From Hyphomicrobiales bacterium (lineage in GTDB: Bacteria > Pseudomonadota > Alphaproteobacteria > Rhizobiales > Rhizobiaceae): 64,000 nt of DNA. This document shows, in pieces, positions 16,553 to 25,142 of the stretch. Made by a program: the position numbers and the translations under genes. The first letter of the stretch is position 1. The number at the start of each line of letters is the position of its first letter. Where the stretch lies: NCBI GenBank assembly GCA_900466605.1, contig UBMU01000014.1, forward strand, positions 1-64,000, read 5' to 3'. Below the pieces are notes generated by a model that did no database searches, was not told where the DNA came from, and worked only from the letters and a program-made list of their open reading frames with translations.

Positions 16553-17269
16553 TTATTCCCGCTCGCCCGTGAAATTGAGCAGTAGCTGGAAGATGTTGAC
16601 GAAGTTCAGGTAGAGCGAGAGCGCGCCGAAGACAGCAAGCTTCTGGTTCGATTCCTGATCGTAATTGTCGGAGTACTGTTCCTTGATATTTTGCGTATCG
16701 TAGGCAGTTAGGCCGACGAAAACGAGGATACCGATCACCGAAATGGCGAACTGCAGGGCGCTCGAACCAAGGAAGATGTTGACGATGCTTGCGATGATAA
16801 CGCCGATCAAGCCCATCATCAGGAACGAGCCAAAGCGGGAGAGATCCTTTTTGGTCACGTAGCCGTAGAGGCTGGTAGCGCCGAACATGGTGGCGGCGAT
16901 GAAGAAGGTCCTGGCGATGCTCGTGCCCGTGAATACCAGGAAGACGGATGCAAGTGATAGGCCCATGACGGCGCAGAACGCCCAGAACGTCATCTGGGCA
17001 GCGCTTGCCGACATCGTCTGAAGCTTGAAGGAGAAGAAAAAGACGAACGCAAGCGGCGCAAGCATCACGACCCACTTCAGCGGGGACTGGAAGATCGGCA
17101 CGTAAAGGGCCGGCGTGCTGCCGACGACGAATGCGACGATGCCTGTGATAACAAGGCCGAGGCCCATATAGTTGTATACGCGCAGCATATGCTGACGCAG
17201 GCCTTCGTCGAAGAGCGCCTGCGAGCCAGCGGCTGAGCCGTAGCCAAATCGCGGATTGGTCGGGTTCAT
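16553..17269 (-). CDS. Bax inhibitor-1 / YccA family membrane protein
   Basis: A 238-residue protein with about seven hydrophobic helices, starting MNPTNPRFGYGSAAGSQALFDEGLRQHMLRVYNYM. The family signature FVGLTAYDTQNIKE lies near residue 190, with the C-terminal FGALSLYLNFVNIFQLLL. BI-1 proteins act as membrane ion (Ca2+/H+) leak channels or interact with the FtsH protease; which role applies is unknown. The ATG at 17269 has GAGGAGAT; the longer in-frame extension to 17461 lies over the anti-sigma gene and is rejected. It begins 22 nt after the anti-sigma stop, so it is likely the third gene of the sigma operon. Confidence 0.9.
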   Translation of the reverse strand: MNPTNPRFGYGSAAGSQALFDEGLRQHMLRVYNYMGLGLVITGIVAFVVGSTPALYVPIFQSPLKWVVMLAPLAFVFFFSFKLQTMSASAAQMTFWAFCAVMGLSLASVFLVFTGTSIARTFFIAATMFGATSLYGYVTKKDLSRFGSFLMMGLIGVIIASIVNIFLGSSALQFAISVIGILVFVGLTAYDTQNIKEQYSDNYDQESNQKLAVFGALSLYLNFVNIFQLLLNFTGERE

Positions 17270-17291
17270 ACTGATCTCCTCGGTTGAACAG

Positions 17292-18059
17292 CTAGTACAG
17301 TGTACGGGCAAGCCGATCGGCCGCCGCATCCAGGTTAATTTCGCGATCTCCGGCCACGAGCGCATAGGCGACATCACCAATCTGCCAGTAAGCCGCTTCA
17401 GCGCTGTCGAGCGCAACATGCTTGACCGATTGCACGGCAAACGCGCCCGGCCGCACGGCAAATAGTGACAGTTCCTTGTCCTGCGACGTTTTGATTGCCA
17501 TTTCGACGCTCGGCCCGAACTCGGACGGGAAAATCTGTACGTCGGAGATCTTCCAGTCTTCCGGCAACTGCGGCATCACGATCGCGGTTGCCGCACGAAT
17601 GTCTTCAGCCTTGTAGCTTGCGACGCCTTGAGATGGGACAGATTGGCGTAGAAGTGCCGTATGGTAGGCGCGCACTGCATCCTCGACGTAGGCAGGGGCC
17701 GGTACGGACGCTGCGACCTCGGTCGCCGTGAAAGCGCCAAAGGACGTGTGCGCAACCCAGCCTGCTGCGACAAGGATACCGACGGCGGCGATCCGCTGGA
17801 CCGAATGTAAGATACGCCCGTACGCAAGTCCGCGTTCCAGACGCCGCGCGGCGTCACGCGTTTCGGGGCGACCAAACGCGCTCTCGCTGGCGAGCGCAAG
17901 ACGCAATTCACCCCTCATGCTTAGGTCAGCCATGACCTTTGCTGCAATCGCCGGGTTTTCGGAAAGGAACGTCTCGACCTGAATGCGTCGCGCCACATCG
18001 AGTTCGCCGTCGACATAAGCGTCGAGATCAGCGTCGATGATAGGATCAATTGCCTTCAT
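17292..18059 (-). CDS. Anti-sigma factor, single-pass membrane protein
   Basis: A 255-residue protein with a typical anti-sigma N-terminus (LDAYVDGELDVARRIQVETFL, residues 12-32), no HxxxCxxC zinc motif, one membrane helix at about 88-105 (RIAAVGILVAAGWVAHTSF), and a ~145-residue periplasmic domain. It should hold the co-encoded ECF sigma factor at the membrane and release it on a periplasmic signal. The start overlaps the sigma factor 3' end by 14 nt, so translation is coupled. The signal is unknown. Confidence 0.88.
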   Translation of the reverse strand: MKAIDPIIDADLDAYVDGELDVARRIQVETFLSENPAIAAKVMADLSMRGELRLALASESAFGRPETRDAARRLERGLAYGRILHSVQRIAAVGILVAAGWVAHTSFGAFTATEVAASVPAPAYVEDAVRAYHTALLRQSVPSQGVASYKAEDIRAATAIVMPQLPEDWKISDVQIFPSEFGPSVEMAIKTSQDKELSLFAVRPGAFAVQSVKHVALDSAEAAYWQIGDVAYALVAGDREINLDAAADRLARTLY

Positions 18060-18585
18060 TGCTGGTCCCTCCGATTACTCTCAGATGAGTTGCGCGCGGC
18101 GCCTTTTCCTCAAATTCGCGAAGCTGTGCACGGGCGCGCGAGATGCGCGACATTAAGGTGCCAATCGGAATTCCAAGCGCAGCTGCGGCTTCCTGATAGG
18201 AAAGGTCTTCGATCGCAACCAGATGCAGCGCTTCACGCTGTTCTTCCGGGAGACGAAAGAATGCGTCTTGGACCTGCTGCAGCCGGACTGCGTGCTCCTG
18301 ACCTGCCTGTAGAGATTGTTCCGCATCGACGGCCGCTTCGTCGTGCCGGCGCGAAAGGGATCGATCCTGGCGTACGCGATCAATGTGAGCATTGTGCAAG
18401 ATTGAAAGGAGCCAGGTGCGAAGGTTTCCGCCACGACGAAAGCTCTGCTTTTTCTCGTAGGCTCGCACAAGAGCATCATGAACGAGATCTTCAGCATCAT
18501 CCGAATTGCGCACGAGCGAGCGTGCATAACGCCGAAGCGCTGCAAGCTGGCCAATGACATCGAATGGGCGTTCTTTCCGTTCCAT
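18046..18585 (-). CDS. ECF-type RNA polymerase sigma factor
   Basis: A 179-residue group IV sigma factor. Region 2 (about 10-75) reads LRRYARSLVRNSDDAEDLVHDALVRAYEKK...LRTWLLSILHNAHIDRVRQ. Region 4 (about 110-160) reads FFRLPEEQREALHLVAIEDLSYQEAAAALGIPIGTLMSRISRARAQL. It directs RNA polymerase to a regulon controlled by the adjacent anti-sigma. The ATG at 18585 has no ribosome-binding site upstream, and a putative promoter ends about 8 nt from it, suggesting a leaderless message. Resemblance to the rhizobial RpoE1/RpoE4 group is only an impression. Confidence 0.92.
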   Translation of the reverse strand: MERKERPFDVIGQLAALRRYARSLVRNSDDAEDLVHDALVRAYEKKQSFRRGGNLRTWLLSILHNAHIDRVRQDRSLSRRHDEAAVDAEQSLQAGQEHAVRLQQVQDAFFRLPEEQREALHLVAIEDLSYQEAAAALGIPIGTLMSRISRARAQLREFEEKAPRATHLRVIGGTSNEGN

Positions 18586-18592
18586 GATTGAG

Positions 18593-18620
18593 TATACGGA
18601 TACGGGCGGGAATTTATTCC
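18593..18620 (-). promoter_or_regulatory. Candidate ECF promoter for the sigma/anti-sigma/BI-1 operon
   Basis: On the minus strand GGAATAAA (18620-18613) and CGTATA (18598-18593) are separated so that GGAAT and CGT lie 17 nt apart, a layout like many ECF promoters (GGAA... / CGT...). The predicted transcript start would fall within a few bases of the sigma ATG at 18585. Inference. Confidence 0.4.
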
Positions 18621-18655
18621 AGCCAACACAAAAATATTTTGTCAGTTGGTGCTGG
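18619..18655. promoter_or_regulatory. Long imperfect inverted repeat between cueR and the sigma gene
   Basis: The left arm CCAGC-CAAC-ACAAAA is answered by TTTTGT-CAGTTG-GTGCTGG: about 15 paired bases with two small bulges around a 3-nt centre. It lies 3' of cueR and just upstream of the candidate sigma promoter. Either a terminator-like stem for the copper operon (no T-run follows) or an operator. Confidence 0.4.
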
Positions 18656-18696
18656 TTCGACCATGCAGGGTAGGGGGCGCGTGGAAATCTCAGACG

Positions 18697-19083
18697 TTAG
18701 CCGTCTGACAGTTCCTCAAGGATCGGGCAATCTGGCCTGTCGTTGCCGTGGCAGGCGTGAACAAGGTGTTCCAACGTGCGGCGCAGTCCTGTGAGCTCTT
18801 GGATCTTGCGGTCGATCTCGTTCAACTTCGTCTGAGCAAGCTCCTTCACATCGGAACTCGCGCGGCTCTTGTCCTCGTAGAGTGCGAGCAACTGGCGGCA
18901 TTCCTCTACTGAGAAACCAAGTCCACGTGACCTTTGCAGAAAGAGCAACTTGTGGACATGAGCCTCAGCATAGTCGCGGTACCCGTTCGCGCCCCGGTCA
19001 GGGCAGATCAGGCCAATGTCCTCGTAATAGCGGATCGTCTTTGCCGCCAGGCCAGAGCGCTCGGAAGCTTGTCCAATGTTCAT
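18697..19083 (-). CDS. cueR: Cu(I)-responsive MerR-family regulator
   Basis: A 128-residue MerR-family activator. The winged helix is MNIGQASERSGLAAKTIRYYEDIGLI...GYRDY, followed by the dimerisation helix and the metal loop C111-HGNDRPD-C119. The spacing of eight matches the two cysteines that bind Cu(I) or Ag(I) in CueR/HmrR. It activates copper-efflux promoters by untwisting a 19-bp spacer. It starts 9 nt after the P-type ATPase stop on the same strand, so it is probably co-transcribed with its own target and autoregulated. Such a promoter is seen upstream of the ATPase. Confidence 0.93.
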   Translation of the reverse strand: MNIGQASERSGLAAKTIRYYEDIGLICPDRGANGYRDYAEAHVHKLLFLQRSRGLGFSVEECRQLLALYEDKSRASSDVKELAQTKLNEIDRKIQELTGLRRTLEHLVHACHGNDRPDCPILEELSDG

Positions 19084-19092
19084 GATGACATC

Positions 19093-21591
19093 CTATAGTT
19101 TGACGAGCCGAAGTCGCAGCGCGTTGGTAATAACTGACACGGAGGACAAGCTCATGGCCGCTGCGGCGATCATCGGCGATAGCAACAATCCAAAAATGGG
19201 GTAGAGCGCACCTGCCGCTAGTGGCACACCGAGCGCGTTGTAGCCGAAGGCGAAGCCGAGGTTCTGACGGATGTTGCGCATGGTGGCCCTAGAAAGCGCT
19301 CTTGCTCGGACGATGCCGTTGAGGTCACCCTTGACCAACGTCAGGCCGGCACTTTCCATGGCAACGTCGGCTCCGGTGCCCATCGCTATACCAACATCGG
19401 CAGCCGCAAGAGCCGGCGCATCATTGACGCCATCACCGGCCATCGCGACGACTGCACCCGCGGCGCGCAATTCATCGACTAGCGCTTTCTTGCCTTCGGG
19501 CAGGACTTCGGCGCGTACCTCGTCAATGCCGAGGCTCTTTGCGACGGCCAGTGCCGTGCGCTCATTGTCGCCCGTGGCCATGATGATCTTCAGACCGTGC
19601 TCGTGCAGCGCCATTATGGCACTCGCGGTGGTCTGCTTGAGCCGGTCGGCAACCGCAACGAAACCGGCCAACCGGTGATCGATGACCACAAACATCACCG
19701 TCTTTCCTTCGTCCTGTAGCAGTCGGACCTCATTTGCGAGGGACGTGACTTCAATACCGAGATCATTCATCAATGCGGCATTGCCAAGGGCAACAAGTGT
19801 CCCGTCAGCGATACCCAGCACACCCTTGCCAATCCTCGCCTCGAAGTCGATGACATCGACTAGCGCGACGTCACGCTCCTTTGCGCCCGCCACAATTGCC
19901 TCCGCAAGCGGATGTTCTGATCCGCGTTCAAGGCTTGCGGCAAACATCAGAAGACGAGCCTCGTCGAAACCGGCAGCTGGAATAATGTCCGTGAGCCTGG
20001 GTTTTCCCTCGGTTAGAGTACCCGTCTTGTCGACGATCAAGGTGTCCACACGAGCGAAGCGCTCGAGCGCTTCTGCGTCCTTGATCAATACGCCTTCCTG
20101 AGCGCCCCGGCCTGTCGCGATCATGATCGACATCGGAGTAGCCAGCCCAAGCGCGCAGGGGCACGCAATGATCAGGACGGCTACGGCAGCTAACAAGGCA
20201 TGCGCGGCGCGCGGTTCGGGGCCAACGATGCTCCAGACGATGAACGCCACGATTGCAGCGGCAATGACCGCTGGAACAAAGATAGCGGAAACGCGATCAA
20301 CTGCTCCTTGGATAGGGGCGCGTGACCGCTGTGCCTTTACGACTAGGTCGACGATGCGCGACAGAGTTGTATCTGCGCCGACCTTTTCGGCAAGCATAAC
20401 CAAGGTGCCGTTCTTGTTGATTGTGCCGCCGGTCAGAGCATCGCCCTCGTGCTTTTCGACCGGGAGCGGCTCGCCCGAAATCATCGACTCGTCAACGCTC
20501 GACTGTCCTTTGGTCACCGAACCATCGACAGGGATGCGTTCGCCCGGACGAACTCGGACTTGATCGCCAACCTTGACATCGTCGACGGCAATGTCGGACT
20601 CTGAGCCGTCCGCGTTCACGCGCCGGGCGGTTTTCGGCGCAAGATCGAGGAGTGCCCGTATCGCCGAACCGGTTTTCTCGCGCGCCCTGAGTTCCAGGAC
20701 CTGGCCGACAAACACCAGAGCGACAATGACGGCAGAGGCCTCGAAATAGACTGGAACTGTATCACCATGACCGCGGAAGCTATGTGGGAAGAGGCTAGGG
20801 GCAAGTGTTGCAACGACGCTATAGATATAGGCTGTTCCAACGCCTAGCCCGATGAGTGTCCACATGTTCGGGCTATGATTGACAAGGGAGGACCACGCCC
20901 GTCGAAAAAAGGGCAGGGCAGCCCAAAGAACCACCGGCGTGGCAAGGAGCAGTTCGATCCATGTCGCCTGTGGTTCCCCAATCCAGTTACGCAGCGGCAG
21001 ACCAAGCATTGGTCCCATGCTGATTGCAAGCAGCGGGACGGAGAGGACGGCGCTCGCCCACAGCCTGCGGGTAAAATCCACGAGCTCCGGGTTTGGGCCT
21101 TCGTCTGCCGGCGGAACACCCATCGGCTCCAGTGCCATTCCACATTTCGGGCAGTCGCCAGGATGATTGCTGACGACCTCGGGGTGCATGGGGCAGGTAT
21201 AGACCGTCCCCTTTGCCATCCGGTGCGTGGCAGGTTTGTTTCCATCCGCATAGACTTCAGGCGAGGCTTCAAATTTCGTCTGGCAACCATCGGAGCAGAA
21301 GTAAACCCGCTCCCCCTCGTGCTTCAGCATATGCCTTGCCGTGGCGCGGTTGACAGTCATTCCGCAGACCGGATCACTCGCGGTCAAGTAGTTCTGTGGT
21401 GTTGCCTCGAACTTTCGACGGCAACCATCAGAGCAGAAGTGATAGGTGTGTCCGTCGTAATGGAGCGAGGGCTTTCCTGCCAACGGATCAACTGTCATGC
21501 CGCAGACCGGATCACGCGCCAGGTCCTGCATACCGGCTCCCTCGTCATGGTGGCCATGCGGTCCGTGATGGTGGTCGTGCGTGCTATCCAT
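19093..21591 (-). CDS. Copper-translocating P1B-type ATPase with two YHS domains
   Basis: An 832-residue heavy-metal ATPase. N-terminus: His-rich segment (residues 5-15), two YHS domains each with DPVCGM and CSDGC (about 27-69 and 72-114), then a heavy-metal-binding domain YTCPMHPEV...CPKCGM (131-152). There is no classic HMA (GMxCxxC) domain. The core has the transmembrane [12 protein letters not shown], phosphorylation [20 protein letters not shown] and [16 protein letters not shown] motifs. It exports Cu(I) across the inner membrane using ATP. The ATG at 21591 has AAGGAG seven bases upstream; a start seven codons earlier is rejected. The following gene is cueR. Confidence 0.94.
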   Translation of the reverse strand: MDSTHDHHHGPHGHHDEGAGMQDLARDPVCGMTVDPLAGKPSLHYDGHTYHFCSDGCRRKFEATPQNYLTASDPVCGMTVNRATARHMLKHEGERVYFCSDGCQTKFEASPEVYADGNKPATHRMAKGTVYTCPMHPEVVSNHPGDCPKCGMALEPMGVPPADEGPNPELVDFTRRLWASAVLSVPLLAISMGPMLGLPLRNWIGEPQATWIELLLATPVVLWAALPFFRRAWSSLVNHSPNMWTLIGLGVGTAYIYSVVATLAPSLFPHSFRGHGDTVPVYFEASAVIVALVFVGQVLELRAREKTGSAIRALLDLAPKTARRVNADGSESDIAVDDVKVGDQVRVRPGERIPVDGSVTKGQSSVDESMISGEPLPVEKHEGDALTGGTINKNGTLVMLAEKVGADTTLSRIVDLVVKAQRSRAPIQGAVDRVSAIFVPAVIAAAIVAFIVWSIVGPEPRAAHALLAAVAVLIIACPCALGLATPMSIMIATGRGAQEGVLIKDAEALERFARVDTLIVDKTGTLTEGKPRLTDIIPAAGFDEARLLMFAASLERGSEHPLAEAIVAGAKERDVALVDVIDFEARIGKGVLGIADGTLVALGNAALMNDLGIEVTSLANEVRLLQDEGKTVMFVVIDHRLAGFVAVADRLKQTTASAIMALHEHGLKIIMATGDNERTALAVAKSLGIDEVRAEVLPEGKKALVDELRAAGAVVAMAGDGVNDAPALAAADVGIAMGTGADVAMESAGLTLVKGDLNGIVRARALSRATMRNIRQNLGFAFGYNALGVPLAAGALYPIFGLLLSPMIAAAAMSLSSVSVITNALRLRLVKL

Positions 21592-21627
21592 TGCGATTCT
21601 CCTTGCCTTCACATGGCATCGGACATC

Positions 21628-21658
21628 CTTATGAACCTTCCAGCAACTGGAAGGTCAA
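21628..21658 (-). promoter_or_regulatory. CueR-type promoter/operator of the copper ATPase operon
   Basis: On the minus strand the -35 TTGACC (21658-21653) and -10 CATAAG (21633-21628) are 19 bp apart, the long spacer of MerR-family promoters. The spacer holds a dyad with arms ACCTTCCAG and CTGGAAGGT and a 3-nt centre (21635-21655), matching CueR/HmrR operators. This strongly suggests copper-induced activation by the co-encoded CueR. Confidence 0.88.
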
Positions 21659-21708
21659 GCCGAAATTTCAAAATCTTTTGCGACAGGAGAATGGCGCACA
21701 AAACAAAT

Positions 21709-21728
21709 GGCCTGCCAGAAGGCAGGCC
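21709..21728 (-). terminator. Terminator hairpin
   Basis: GGCCTGCC-AGAA-GGCAGGCC is a perfect 8-bp stem with a 4-nt loop. On the minus strand it is followed by ATTTGTTTTGTG, so it probably ends the transcript of the small minus-strand gene at 21874-22266 and insulates the copper promoter. Confidence 0.65.
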
Positions 21729-21873
21729 CTAGTCAGTTGCAGGATGTTGGCTGATACTGAAATATGACTTGCACAAATTCCGCATCTTGCCCGATCATAA
21801 AAGCACGCTCAGTGCTTCCACACACGTCAGGCAAAAGCAGTAGTAATGTCCACTCTAGACACCAGAAAAGGCA

Positions 21874-22266
21874 TCAGTTTTTGCGAGGCTGTCCGTCGTC
21901 GTTCCTGGTCCCCTCGTCAGCTTGGAGGATCAGAAGGGTTCCGAGCGCCTTGGCGGACTGAGACGGGAGGGCATAGTGCAGCCATCCAAAGCGAGGGTCG
22001 CGAATGTGAAGGAGCGACTCACCGAGCAAGGCGTCAGTCTCAGAATGCCAGCGAGGATCAAGGACGGCGTTGACCATCTGCCCGCCCTTCCAGTTCTCCT
22101 GATGGGGTGGAGGCATTTCCGCCCTGATCTCGCCGGCACCGTCAATCAGCTGTGATACCGATGCCGCATCAAGAACAAGCGCGACCGGTGGGTCTGTCGG
22201 AAATGTGATGGTTAACGTCCTGAGGTCATCATCGAGCTCCCATTGCGGCTCATCGCTGTTGTTCAT
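21874..22266 (-). CDS. Hypothetical protein (130 residues)
   Basis: I do not recognise a family. The protein is acidic and soluble, with no signal peptide or membrane helix. It begins NNSDEPQWELDDDLRTLTITFPTDPPVALVLDAASV, suggesting beta-strands, and ends in a polar tail. The ATG at 22266 has AGAGGTGA upstream and is preferred to the start 21 codons earlier. A terminator hairpin lies about 145 nt downstream. It is monocistronic; neighbours give no clue to function. Confidence 0.6.
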   Translation of the reverse strand: MNNSDEPQWELDDDLRTLTITFPTDPPVALVLDAASVSQLIDGAGEIRAEMPPPHQENWKGGQMVNAVLDPRWHSETDALLGESLLHIRDPRFGWLHYALPSQSAKALGTLLILQADEGTRNDDGQPRKN

Positions 22267-22585
22267 GCTCACCTCTTTGGAGCTGCGTACCAGTGATAAC
22301 GCAGCGGGGTTTATCGATAACGCACGCACGGGGAATTTATACGATTGATTCAGTCGACCGCCATTAGATGAAACTAATATAGATACAATCGTCCCATTGT
22401 GGCACGTACCTCCTTCGGCTTAGCGATTGCCCCGCATGCGGACAGGACAGGGTCCAGGCTTTGAAGATTTCAAGCGAAGAGCTCGAACAAGCAAAAGACA
22501 AAGGCATCGGGTTCCATCAAAAGAGGGGCATTCTTGATGAAACAACCAGCTGGAGGCCGCGGCCTCGATCCGCTATCGTCAACTT
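22267..22585. other. Intergenic region between divergent small genes
   Basis: About 320 nt between the hypothetical gene and the VanZ-like gene. It contains no plausible coding frame and no strong dyad; the promoters of both genes must lie here, but I cannot pick convincing -35/-10 pairs. Confidence 0.4.
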
Positions 22586-22930
22586 ATGGACCGACTTTTA
22601 AAGATTGGAGCGTGGCTCTGGCTTGGAGCCATCCTGTTCGTTACCGTATCGCCCATCGGGTTGCGACCCCATGACGTCATGCCGGTGAGTTACGATCGGG
22701 CGCTCGCCTTTACGGTGATGGCGGGGCTCTTCGTCATAGCCTATCCTCGGCACTTCTGGCCTTGTGCTATTGTGGTGGTGGCTGGGGCTGGAGCCCTAGA
22801 GCTTTTGCAATATCTGTCGCCAAGCCGGCATGCCAGACTTGAAGATGCGTCCGTGAAGGCCGCCGGCGCGTTGATTGGCGTAGCTGTTGGTTTCATGGCA
22901 AACCGGATCCGGCCCGTGACCCGAGAGTAA
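22586..22930 (+). CDS. VanZ-family small membrane protein
   Basis: A 114-residue protein with four hydrophobic segments, resembling short VanZ-like proteins: WLGAILFVTVSPIGLRP at the N-terminus, a central pair of helices, ELLQYLSPSRHARLEDASVKAAGALIGVAVG (the family's E-x-LQ...R-x-D-x-x-D-x-x-N/A region), and a short basic tail. The biochemical role is unknown; VanZ of enterococci gives low-level teicoplanin resistance. Start is the ATG at 22586. It stands alone, convergent with pbpC. Confidence 0.75.
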   Translation: MDRLLKIGAWLWLGAILFVTVSPIGLRPHDVMPVSYDRALAFTVMAGLFVIAYPRHFWPCAIVVVAGAGALELLQYLSPSRHARLEDASVKAAGALIGVAVGFMANRIRPVTRE

Positions 22931-23060
22931 TAGTTGTCTCTGAGAAAACTCTGCGGAGACACTGTCGAGCGCTGCAGCTTAAAGTCGATGGGGGTTGGAA
23001 TGCGCTCTTTACAGGGCTTTGCAGTACGCGGAATGGCAGACAGCGGTCAACCGACCCGCC

Positions 23061-25142
23061 TCAGTCGATAAAGACGCCAACACTGGCTGCCCTTCCGGTC
23101 GCGTCGATGACGGTGAGCTTTGAGTAGCCGCCGCCATCCGGTATCCACTGATTGGTGCGGCGCCTGGAAACATCGGGCAATGGTCTACCGTTTGCAAGCC
23201 AGCGGAAGGGTGCGCGACCGCCTTGTAGCTTGAGCATAAGTGGAGAGAGCGCTCCGCTCTTGGCGCCGAGATCAACATGCGCTCCTTCAGGCGGATAGAC
23301 TATTACCGGTGCCTGCTCACGTGCCGTGGTTGATAGCAGACCGCTTGGATTAATTGAAAAGCGACGCTGACTGATCGGTAACTCAGCCTGGGCAATCCGT
23401 GCGGCTCCAGACGGCGGGCGCGCAAGCGGCGTCGTTGCAATCCCAGACTTTGCAAAGCCCTCAAAAAGGATAGGGGCCGCTGTCCCGTAACCTGTCAGTC
23501 CCGGGACGGCACCATTGTCGGGTCGCCCGACCCAGACGCCAAGGACATAGCGTCCATCGTAGCCAAGTGACCAAGCATCGCGATATCCGTAGCTTGTGCC
23601 CGTCTTGTAGCCGATTCCGCGCTTTTGAGCGCCAGCCGGCGGAATGATGTCTGAAAGTATGTCGGTGACGTTCCAAACGGCGACCGTATCAAGCATGCTT
23701 TCGCTGGCGATCTTGCCGGGCCGATCGTTGACGCCATCACCGATGCGCACGGGCTGGCCGCGATTGGCCAGTGCTGTGTAAATCTGAACAAGGTCTTTCA
23801 GAGTGATCCCGAGACCACCCAAACCAATTGCAAGGCCCGGCGTCTCGTTAGCAGGCAATAACGGGCGCACTTCCGCGCGGCGAAAGCGCACGAGCAGTTT
23901 GGCAGGGTTGACGGCATCGAGGAGCTTCACAGCCGGGACGTTCAATGACAGCTGCAACGCTTCGCGCACCGTGACATCACCCTGATAGCTCATATCGAAA
24001 TTCTGGGGACGGTACCCGAAGAAATCCGCCGGGCGATCCTCGATAATCGTCTCCTGGCTCACGAGGCCCTCTTCGAATGCAAGAGCATAGATGAATGGTT
24101 TCAGCGTAGAGCCAGGAGAACGCAGGGCGCGCGTCATGTCGATCCAGCCAGAGCGGCTCGAATCGAAATAGTCGGCTGAGCCGACTTCACCGACAATCTC
24201 GCCTGTCTGCGCATCCGCCATGATCATGGCAACCGACAGCTTCGGGCCGAGTTTCAATGCAGCAGCGCGGGCAACACTCTCCAATCCTGTCTGTACGGTC
24301 CTCCTTAGCGTCGTCTGGAATTGCAGCGCTTCTGGATTTTTGCGACGTGCTGCTTCAGCCACGTGTGCTGCGAGGGAAGGAAGCTGCATGCGTTGAGGGG
24401 GCACCGGTACGACTTCGGCGCGGGACGCCTCGCCCTCGCCGACAGCTTCTGCGACGGCGAAACGCTCCAGCACCCGTTTGCGGGCCGCCTCAGCGGCTCT
24501 TAGATTGCGATCCGGGCGGCGCTTTTCGGGCAGCTGTGGAAGTGCGACAAGGAGGGCGGCCTCAGCAACAGATAGACGCCGTGGTTCTTTGCCGAAATAG
24601 GCAAGGCTTGCGGCCCGCACGCCTTCGAGATTACCGCCATATGGTGCCCGGGTCAGGTAAATATCTAGGATTTGCCGCTTGGTCAGTCGGCGCTCGATCT
24701 GGATTGCGCGAACGATCTGTAGCACCTTTGCCGACAGCGAGCGTCCTTGGCGCGGCTCTATCAGACGGGCAACCTGCATCGACAGTGTCGAGGCGCCAGA
24801 GACGATGTGGCCGCTAGTGACGTATTGTGCGGCGGCCCGCCCGATCGCCTTGAGATCGATGCCGCCGTGGTTGTAAAAGCGCTTGTCCTCATAGGCGACG
24901 AGCATTTCCAGAAATTGTGGATCGACGTCGGAGGTCGTTGTTTTCAGGCGCCAGAGACCTTCAGGCGTTGCAAAGGCGCGCAGCAGAAGACCGTCTGCGT
25001 CACGCAGCTCCGCCGACACCGTATCCGCCTTGTAAAGTGGCGGCGGGTAGGCCCGATCGACCGCATCGAGCAATAAGACCCCAGAGCCGGCAAGAAGGAC
25101 ACCGGCTGCGCCTGCAATCGCGAGCTTCCTTCTCAGTCTCAT
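23061..25142 (-). CDS. pbpC: Penicillin-binding protein 1C
   Basis: A 693-residue class A penicillin-binding protein. Signal anchor at residues ~7-30. The GT51 glycosyltransferase domain has EDKRFYNHGGID and ASTLSMQVARLIEP. The transpeptidase domain has SPGSTLKP (SxxK), SLN (SxN) and YKTGTSYG (KTG), and a C-terminal PBP1C-specific domain of ~90 residues follows. It polymerises and cross-links peptidoglycan in the periplasm. Its start overlaps the 3' end of the alpha-2-macroglobulin gene by four bases (ATGA). This pairing is the known pbpC-yfhM arrangement, in which the macroglobulin is thought to trap proteases where the wall is damaged. Confidence 0.94.
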   Translation of the reverse strand: MRLRRKLAIAGAAGVLLAGSGVLLLDAVDRAYPPPLYKADTVSAELRDADGLLLRAFATPEGLWRLKTTTSDVDPQFLEMLVAYEDKRFYNHGGIDLKAIGRAAAQYVTSGHIVSGASTLSMQVARLIEPRQGRSLSAKVLQIVRAIQIERRLTKRQILDIYLTRAPYGGNLEGVRAASLAYFGKEPRRLSVAEAALLVALPQLPEKRRPDRNLRAAEAARKRVLERFAVAEAVGEGEASRAEVVPVPPQRMQLPSLAAHVAEAARRKNPEALQFQTTLRRTVQTGLESVARAAALKLGPKLSVAMIMADAQTGEIVGEVGSADYFDSSRSGWIDMTRALRSPGSTLKPFIYALAFEEGLVSQETIIEDRPADFFGYRPQNFDMSYQGDVTVREALQLSLNVPAVKLLDAVNPAKLLVRFRRAEVRPLLPANETPGLAIGLGGLGITLKDLVQIYTALANRGQPVRIGDGVNDRPGKIASESMLDTVAVWNVTDILSDIIPPAGAQKRGIGYKTGTSYGYRDAWSLGYDGRYVLGVWVGRPDNGAVPGLTGYGTAAPILFEGFAKSGIATTPLARPPSGAARIAQAELPISQRRFSINPSGLLSTTAREQAPVIVYPPEGAHVDLGAKSGALSPLMLKLQGGRAPFRWLANGRPLPDVSRRRTNQWIPDGGGYSKLTVIDATGRAASVGVFID

